Source: Firm-04 sp045600205
GTDB taxonomy: Bacteria; Bacillota; Clostridia; Oscillospirales; Ruminococcaceae
Length of the DNA: 29,678 bases
Direction of reading: 5' to 3'
Assembly (NCBI GenBank): GCA_045600205.1
Contig: JAZRXM010000004.1
Coordinates: 1 to 29,678 of the forward strand
The notes beneath the pieces were generated by a model. The model made no database searches. It had not been told where the DNA came from and saw only the letters and a program-made list of their open reading frames with translations. Shown here piece after piece: positions 25,335-29,678 of the stretch. Each line of letters begins with the position of its first letter. The stretch's first letter is position 1. The position numbers and the translations under genes are program-made.

Positions 25335-26749
25335 TTTCACGGAAACATTCCTTTTTAGCATTTGTATTGGCATTCAGCATGACAACAGTCGGATGCCGCA
25401 ATTCGGAGCGGAATCTGCCGCTTGATGATTCGTCTTTTGTGGTAACGGAAACACTGCCTGAAATGACTGCTGCGCCGTCTGCCACTACTGTGGCTTCTGT
25501 TTCTACAACCGCAAAAATGACTTTTATGCATACAACGGAAACTGTTGCCACGACTGTTCCGACCACGACCATACTGACTACCACTTCTACCGTTCCGGTG
25601 ACGGAACCACCGTTTGTAGCAGATTATCTGCCAAGCGGAGTGACATTGAAATTTGCACCGACTGTTGAGGTGTATCGTGAACTGACACTCGGCGATTTGG
25701 TTACGGAAAGCAATGTGCAGCTCCAGAATGCCGATACTGTTCTGGATACCGAAACACTCGGCAAGCATATCATGAACGTTGTTTACCTGTATGATCATCA
25801 AGTGATTACGCAAAAATTGCAATATCAGGTTTCGGATACCACGAAGCCGTTTTTGCTCAACAGCGGCAGTAATGTCACGCACCGTCTGGGAAAAGTATTC
25901 GATATCAACAATTATGTCGGTGTGGCGGATAACTGCGATGATCACCCGAAAATCTCATATACGGGCAATCTGGATGTCAACACAGAGGGCACGTATCCAT
26001 TGACGGTGACGGCGGCGGATGCTTCGGGTAATTCCTATGTCTGGAATATTAAAGTGAACGTAAAAGAAGCATCTTCATCATCGGGCGGCAGCAGTACTTC
26101 CACCCATATTCCGTTTGCAGATTTTAAGGCACAATATGGCAGCGAAGATACGGCACTCGGTATTGATGTTTCCCGTTGGCAGGATGCGATTGATTTCAAT
26201 GCGGTGAAAGCCGCAGGCTGCGAATTCGTGATCATGAGAATTGCATCTCAGCGGGATAATGAGGTATCCAAAGATATCCGTTTTGACCGCTTTTTTGCAG
26301 ATGCGAAGAAAGCCGGATTGAAAGTCGGCGTATATATTTACAGCACGGCATACAACGAAACAATGCTGCATGAGGCAACGGCATTCATCCATGATGCTTT
26401 GCATGGAGAAAAGCTCGATTTTCCTGTGATTTTTGATTGGGAAGACTTTACGAATTATCAGAAATACGGTATCAGTCAGCATGGATTAAATCGGCTGTTT
26501 GACTTGTTTGTTTCGGATATGCGCGGATATGGCTATGACGGAATGCTTTACAGCTCGAAATTCTATCTGCAAAGCTTCTGGTTGAATCCGCAGAAATATC
26601 ATCCTGTCTGGCTGGCGCATTACACATCACAGACCGATTATGACGGCAGCTATGCAATTTGGCAGCGCTGTGCGGTCGGCAGAATTGATGGCATTGCCGG
26701 CGATGTGGATTTTGATGTGTTCTATAAAAACCGAGGATTGCCGTTCTGA
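25331..26749 (+). CDS. GH25 lysozyme-type lipoprotein with Thr-rich linker
   Basis: A 472-residue exported muramidase candidate. Signal sequence 1-21 with lipobox cysteine 22 (TTVGC). A Thr/Ser-rich, probably surface-exposed linker covers about 36-92. Two beta-rich regions follow, one at about 100-168 and one at about 169-246, the latter resembling DUF5011/HYR-type Ig-like domains (DTTKPFLL, NTEGTYPLTVTAADASGNSY). A Ser/Gly spacer leads to the GH25 domain (about 274-470): LGIDVSRWQ with D279, and FPVIFDWEDF with D369 and E371, the catalytic pair. GH25 enzymes cut the MurNAc-GlcNAc bond. The gene overlaps dnaE by four bases, an unusual pairing. A strong terminator follows. Confidence 0.9.
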   Translation: MISRKHSFLAFVLAFSMTTVGCRNSERNLPLDDSSFVVTETLPEMTAAPSATTVASVSTTAKMTFMHTTETVATTVPTTTILTTTSTVPVTEPPFVADYLPSGVTLKFAPTVEVYRELTLGDLVTESNVQLQNADTVLDTETLGKHIMNVVYLYDHQVITQKLQYQVSDTTKPFLLNSGSNVTHRLGKVFDINNYVGVADNCDDHPKISYTGNLDVNTEGTYPLTVTAADASGNSYVWNIKVNVKEASSSSGGSSTSTHIPFADFKAQYGSEDTALGIDVSRWQDAIDFNAVKAAGCEFVIMRIASQRDNEVSKDIRFDRFFADAKKAGLKVGVYIYSTAYNETMLHEATAFIHDALHGEKLDFPVIFDWEDFTNYQKYGISQHGLNRLFDLFVSDMRGYGYDGMLYSSKFYLQSFWLNPQKYHPVWLAHYTSQTDYDGSYAIWQRCAVGRIDGIAGDVDFDVFYKNRGLPF

Positions 26750-26752
26750 AAC

Positions 26753-26797
26753 ATCAAAAAAGCCCCTGTACAAGCAATGTACAGGGGCTTTTCAGGC
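26753..26797. terminator. Strong bidirectional terminator after the lysozyme and small membrane genes
   Basis: Arms 26760-26772 and 26778-26790 form a perfect 13-bp stem with a five-base loop. The plus strand continues TTCAGGCTTATTT, and on the minus strand a run of six T follows. It sits between the converging lysozyme gene and the 43-residue membrane protein gene. Confidence 0.88.
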
Positions 26798-26929
26798 TTA
26801 TTTATCCTTGTCCTTTTTGCCAAGGATGGATGTTACAATCAGAACAGCCACAGCGGCAACAGCAATCAGAATCAGCGGAATGATCGGAAAGTCATCACCG
26901 AGTAGAAGCGCAAGTGCCTGCATTTCCAT
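26798..26929 (-). CDS. Small single-pass membrane protein (43 aa)
   Basis: A 43-residue protein: short acidic N-terminus (MEMQALALLLGDDFP), one strongly hydrophobic segment (about 15-36) and a basic C-terminus GKKDKDK. The basic end after the membrane segment predicts that the C-terminus stays inside. The hydrophobic-plus-basic end resembles the tail of a sortase substrate but lacks an LPxTG motif. It has its own promoter with a consensus -35, a ribosome site (AAAGG, ten bases before ATG) and a strong terminator, which argues that it is real. A longer in-frame extension upstream would run through the promoter and was rejected. Function unknown. Confidence 0.68.
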   Translation of the reverse strand: MEMQALALLLGDDFPIIPLILIAVAAVAVLIVTSILGKKDKDK

Positions 26930-26953
26930 GATATCACAACCTTTCTGATGAAA

Positions 26954-26982
26954 AGTGTACCACATCTGCTCGAATTTGTCAA
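26954..26982 (-). promoter_or_regulatory. Promoter of the 43-residue membrane protein gene
   Basis: On the minus strand, TTGACA (26977-26982) and TACACT (26954-26959) have a 17-bp spacer, about 25 bases before the start codon. Confidence 0.75.
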
Positions 26983-27002
26983 TGCCTATAACAAAGTTTT
27001 CG

Positions 27003-27041
27003 AGAAATGGCTTCGTTTTACAAGGAAACGAAGCCATTTCT
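27003..27041 (-). terminator. Terminator after the symporter gene
   Basis: Arms 27003-27018 and 27026-27041 form a perfect 16-bp stem with a seven-base loop, eight bases past the symporter stop. Only a weak T-rich stretch follows on the minus strand. The stem is long enough to act, but termination could be partial. Confidence 0.65.
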
Positions 27042-27049
27042 GAGAAATC

Positions 27050-28636
27050 TTATTTTGCGAAAGCTGAGAACGCATCTTCGACCTTTTCCTGATCGCAGGG
27101 CTTGGTGAATGCAGAGATGATCGGTACCAGAACGATGGAGAGAATCATCAGGATTGCACCTGCGTTGATCGGGGAAGCGAGATTCAGCGGCAGGGATTTT
27201 GCCCAGTTGACAATGCCGGTAAAATGCGTCGGGAAGAACGAGAAAATGCACATATGCGTCATGGTGGATACAATACCGAGCACGAAGCTTGTCCAGACAG
27301 CAGCAGGAGTGACCTTTTTGCTGTACAGACCCCAGAGGAACGGTCCGAGGAAAGAGCCGGAAAGTGCGCCCCAGGAGTAGCTCATCAAAGCGGAAATGGA
27401 GGCATTCTTATTGCAGGCAACAATGACGGAAATCAGCAGGAACACTGCAATCAGCACACGCATGGTGATGAATTCTTTCTTCTCGTCCATCTTGCCCTTG
27501 GATGCAGGAACGATCAGGTCGTGCGTCATGGTGGTGGAGGAGGTCAGAACCAACGAAGAAAGGGTCGAAAGCGAAGCACTCAGAACCAGTACCACAACCA
27601 GACCAATCAGAATGGAAGGCAGTGCGGTTTCCAGCATGGCGGGAACCATGGCGTCGAATTCCGGTTTGCCGTTGGAGAGAATGCTGATGACCGTTTTGCC
27701 GGAGGTATCAGAAGCATCGAGTGTGCAGAACAGACGGTCAAAACCGCCGAGGAGGTAGCAGCCGCCCGAAACGACCAGACAGAAGACCGTGGAGATGATC
27801 ATGCCGCGGGAGATGTCCTTTTCATCGCGGATCGCGTAGAATTTGTGGATCATCTGCGGCAGACCCCATGTACCGAGCGAGGTCAGGATGACAACGCCGA
27901 GAAGGTTGATCGGATCAGGGCCAAACAGGGAGGAAAGCGAACCGGCAGGCGCGGAAGCATCGGAGAGCAGACCAAGCTTGTCAAGTGCATTGGAGAAGCC
28001 GCCCTGATTGTTCAAGATGCAGCCGACCACGCAGGAAATACCGATCAGCATGATGATACCCTGAATGAAATCATTGACGGCAGTTGCCGAGTAACCGCCA
28101 AGACAAACATAAATTGCACTCAATACAGCCATTGCAATAATAATAATTGTATATGCGATGTCAGCCTTGAAATTGAATGCCATGGCAAACAAACGAGAAA
28201 GTCCGTTGTATACCGATGCGGTGTAAGGAATCATGAACAAGAAAATAATCAGTGCAGCGACTGTTTTCAGTTTGGGATTGTTATAGCGTTTGCCGAAGAA
28301 ATCAGGCATGGTCTTTGCACTGAGATGTTTGGTCATCAGACGAGTGCGTTTTCCAAGCACTTTCCATGCGATGGTTGCACCGATAATCGCATTTCCGATG
28401 CCGATCCATGCAGCGGAAACGCCGTAAGACCAGCCAAATTGACCTGCGTAGCCGATGAAAACAACGGCAGAAAAATAAGTTGTGCCGAAGCCGAATGCGG
28501 TCATCCACGGACCGACTTTTCCGCCTCCGAACAGGAAATCGTTGACATTGTGTGTTCTTTTGGATGTGATAATACCGATGCTGACCATCAGTGCGGCGTA
28601 AATCACAACCACCAACAGGGTAATAATTTGCGGCAT
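27050..28636 (-). CDS. Sodium:solute symporter (SSS family)
   Basis: A 528-residue membrane transporter with about 13 hydrophobic segments, of the SSS (PutP/SGLT) family, which brings in solutes with sodium. N-terminal pattern: NDFLFGGGKVGPWMTAFGFGTTYFSAVVFIGYAGQ, with the small-residue-rich first core helix typical of the fold. The family signature region is seen as GGYSATAVNDFIQGIIML and, later, SASLSTLSSLVLTSSTTMTHDL, which contains the conserved Ser/Thr sodium-site helix. ATG start nine bases after AAGGAG, with a consensus-like promoter about 70 bases upstream. Substrate cannot be assigned; proline, pantothenate, sugars and others are all possible in this family. Confidence 0.9.
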   Translation of the reverse strand: MPQIITLLVVVIYAALMVSIGIITSKRTHNVNDFLFGGGKVGPWMTAFGFGTTYFSAVVFIGYAGQFGWSYGVSAAWIGIGNAIIGATIAWKVLGKRTRLMTKHLSAKTMPDFFGKRYNNPKLKTVAALIIFLFMIPYTASVYNGLSRLFAMAFNFKADIAYTIIIIAMAVLSAIYVCLGGYSATAVNDFIQGIIMLIGISCVVGCILNNQGGFSNALDKLGLLSDASAPAGSLSSLFGPDPINLLGVVILTSLGTWGLPQMIHKFYAIRDEKDISRGMIISTVFCLVVSGGCYLLGGFDRLFCTLDASDTSGKTVISILSNGKPEFDAMVPAMLETALPSILIGLVVVLVLSASLSTLSSLVLTSSTTMTHDLIVPASKGKMDEKKEFITMRVLIAVFLLISVIVACNKNASISALMSYSWGALSGSFLGPFLWGLYSKKVTPAAVWTSFVLGIVSTMTHMCIFSFFPTHFTGIVNWAKSLPLNLASPINAGAILMILSIVLVPIISAFTKPCDQEKVEDAFSAFAK

Positions 28637-28706
28637 ATGTATGCACTCCTTTGCTGATTTAACGCTTTGCAGCTTTTACTCTGCAACACTTTAACGTGAC
28701 AAAGCA

Positions 28707-28735
28707 AGTATAACACATGGTTTGCAAAATGTCAA
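28707..28735 (-). promoter_or_regulatory. Promoter of the symporter gene
   Basis: On the minus strand, TTGACA (28730-28735) and TATACT (28707-28712) are 17 bp apart. The leader of about 65 bases contains a small hairpin (TTGCAG and CTGCAA). Confidence 0.85.
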
Positions 28736-28840
28736 GCAAAATGAAATGGTTTGAATGGATTGAACAAAAATCAAAAGTCACGTTTGCTGAATTTGAAGCA
28801 TTATGCGGTGCTGCAAGAATTTTTGACAGAAAGAATAGAG

Positions 28841-28898
28841 TTGTACAATTCTGAAATATTCGTAAATAGTACATCTTATGTACGGATTCTTTGTACAA
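28841..28898. promoter_or_regulatory. Three palindromic operator-like sites upstream of the cellulase-like gene
   Basis: TTGTACAA occurs at 28841-28848 and again at 28891-28898, exactly 50 bp apart. Between them is a longer palindrome, GTACAT-CTT-ATGTAC (28869-28883). All three share the TGTAC/GTACA core. The group lies about 55-115 bp upstream of the -35 box at 28955. The first site overlaps a weak upstream promoter-like pair (TTGACA 28823-28828, TACAAT 28844-28849, 15-bp spacer). The arrangement suggests cooperative binding of a dimeric regulator; the protein is unknown. Confidence 0.55.
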
Positions 28899-28954
28899 TC
28901 TAAACAATAAAGCCACCTTTGATTTTCCATATCCTACAAAGTTTTGAAAATCCC

Positions 28955-28983
28955 TTTACAAGTTTGCAAAGTTGTATTATAAT
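28955..28983 (+). promoter_or_regulatory. Sigma-A promoter of the cellulase-like gene
   Basis: TTTACA (28955-28960) and TATAAT (28978-28983) have a 17-bp spacer. Transcription would start near 28990, leaving a leader of about 245 bases. Confidence 0.83.
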
Positions 28984-28989
28984 GATGCT

Positions 28990-29236
28990 AGTGAATTATG
29001 CGGTTTTTCTATCAGGAAATAAGCGTGACACATTTACATTTTGTATATTTCGGACGGCAACACGGGATGCGGTGCGGAATGCTTCTTGTAAGCGCAAAGG
29101 TGAGCGGGTCATGCTGATTTTTGTTGTATTACCGCATATGCACAGAGAAGCGGTACACTGCGGTGTATCATCGGTATATTCGGGTTTCGTACTGGACTCG
29201 ATTATATAAAAACAAAAAACGGGAGGGTTTTTTAAC
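28990..29236 (+). ncRNA. Long, potentially structured 5' leader of the cellulase-like gene
   Basis: No credible gene lies in this stretch. Nested pairings are possible: an outer 8-bp stem (28997-29004 with 29131-29138), an inner 8-bp stem with one G-U (29022-29029 with 29108-29115), a bulged hairpin within it (29073-29096), and a separate 7-bp hairpin with TGCG loop (29152-29158 with 29163-29169). The outer stem starts about seven bases after the predicted transcription start. I do not recognise a known riboswitch class. It might control or stabilise the mRNA. The ribosome site GGGAGGG follows a poly-A stretch. Confidence 0.42.
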
Positions 29237-29678
29237 ATGCTGAAGAAATCTTTCGGCAAGCGTATGGCAAGCGGTGTTGTTACAGCTGCAATGCTGGCAT
29301 CTGCTTCCGTCGCAATCCTGCCGGGTATGAGCCTTGCTGCTTCTGCAAAGGGCGAAATGCTCGGTCAGACAGACTTCAATGATGGCATTGGTCTGCCGTG
29401 GCATACCTGTGTCACTCCGCCTGCAAGTCTGGACTTTAACATCAAGGGCGGTACCTACAACATCACCATCAAGGAAAAAGGCGGCGAGGCTGCCGGCGGT
29501 GAGTCCCGTTGGGACTGCCAGTTCCGTCACAGAAAGCTGAAGTTCAAGAGCGGTAACTCCTATACCACAAAGGCTGAAGTTACCATCGACACTGCCGGTG
29601 AGATCTACACCAAGATCGGTGACCTGAGCGGCGATATCGAAATCTGGCACAACGGTTACGGCAAGAACGATAACGAGT
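29237..29678 (+). CDS. Secreted cellulase-like protein, CBM4-type N-terminus (cut by right edge)
   Basis: Start of an exported protein; 147 codons are visible and the frame is open at the window end. Residues 1-37 are a signal peptide: basic MLKKSFGKRM, hydrophobic core, then LAASA before KGEML. The mature part begins GEMLGQTDFNDGIGLPWHTC and contains RWDCQFRHR and KIGDLSGDIEIWHN. This is the pattern of family 4/9 carbohydrate-binding modules found at the N-terminus of GH9 cellulases in Ruminococcus and Clostridium; the catalytic domain would lie beyond the window, so the enzyme class is an inference. GGGAGGG lies nine bases before the ATG. Codons are strongly biased (AAC, ATC, AAG, GGT), unlike its neighbours, which suggests high expression. 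Confidence 0.85.
   Translation, partial: MLKKSFGKRMASGVVTAAMLASASVAILPGMSLAASAKGEMLGQTDFNDGIGLPWHTCVTPPASLDFNIKGGTYNITIKEKGGEAAGGESRWDCQFRHRKLKFKSGNSYTTKAEVTIDTAGEIYTKIGDLSGDIEIWHNGYGKNDNE

Noticed and set aside
27224..28657. 477-codon open frame on the plus strand
   Set aside because: It is the antisense of the symporter; the polar, low-complexity product (rich in N, Q, H, D) is what complementary hydrophobic codons give.
28659..28916. 85-codon minus-strand frame
   Set aside because: It spans the consensus-like symporter promoter and the palindromic sites; no ribosome site or domain.
28919..29209. 96-codon plus-strand frame in the cellulase leader
   Set aside because: It begins before the predicted transcription start, has no ribosome site, no recognisable domain, and crosses the promoter and structured leader.
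28990..29236. c-di-GMP (GEMM) riboswitch
   Set aside because: A GCGCAAAG-like segment is present, but the paired partner motifs and tetraloop arrangement of that class are not; I do not assign a class.

Overview
The window is chromosomal DNA from a low- to mid-GC Gram-positive anaerobe, most likely a cellulolytic Ruminococcus (Oscillospiraceae/Ruminococcaceae). The basis is the Firmicutes gene clusters (hprK-murB-whiA, secG-rnr, dnaD/dnaC-like pair), tmRNA with smpB, strong Shine-Dalgarno sites with frequent TTG starts, near-consensus sigma-A promoters with 17-bp spacers, and a secreted protein cut by the right edge that resembles the CBM4-type start of ruminococcal GH9 cellulases. Genus is an inference; no 16S gene is present.

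Layout. 1-324: no complete gene; it holds what looks like one end of an IS21-like insertion sequence reading out of the left edge, then the ssrA terminator. 325-8733 is all minus strand: ssrA (tmRNA), smpB, a GNAT acetyltransferase, ileS (eukaryote-like type 2 IleRS), a lipoprotein with tandem CCCH-type repeats plus SH3 and a DUF6273-like domain, a GT2-GtrA fusion, and a membrane protein with a RING-like zinc finger. 9015-11552 (+): secG and rnr. 11643-16159 (+): a five-gene operon of a DnaD-like protein, a DnaC-like helicase loader, a uridine-kinase-like P-loop kinase, a SLOG/DUF1273 protein and an LCP-like membrane protein. 16198-21051 (-): an operon read hprK, PHP phosphoesterase, murB, whiA, dgt-like dNTPase. 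21234-26749 (+): HAD phosphatase, dnaE, and a GH25 lysozyme lipoprotein whose start overlaps the dnaE stop. 26798-28636 (-): a 43-residue membrane protein and a sodium:solute symporter. 28637-29236: a regulatory interval with divergent promoters, palindromic operator-like sites and a potentially structured leader. 29237-end (+): the start of the secreted cellulase-like gene.

How the genes fit together. Trans-translation and RNA decay parts (ssrA, smpB, rnr) are all here, but the usual secG-rnr-smpB-ssrA order is broken and the two halves lie on opposite strands about 8 kb apart. Replication functions (DnaD-like, DnaC-like, DnaE) and nucleotide functions (P-loop kinase, dNTPase) are mixed with envelope functions (murB, LCP-like, GH25 lysozyme, GT2-GtrA). 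The hprK operon joins carbon regulation to cell-wall synthesis and the WhiA regulator, without rapZ or yvcK between murB and whiA.

Most worth a second look: the leader and operator region before the cellulase gene, the CCCH-repeat lipoprotein, the LCP-like protein lacking the family's key arginines, and a possible small plus-strand RNA at 6545-6650. I found no CRISPR array, prophage or clear defence system.
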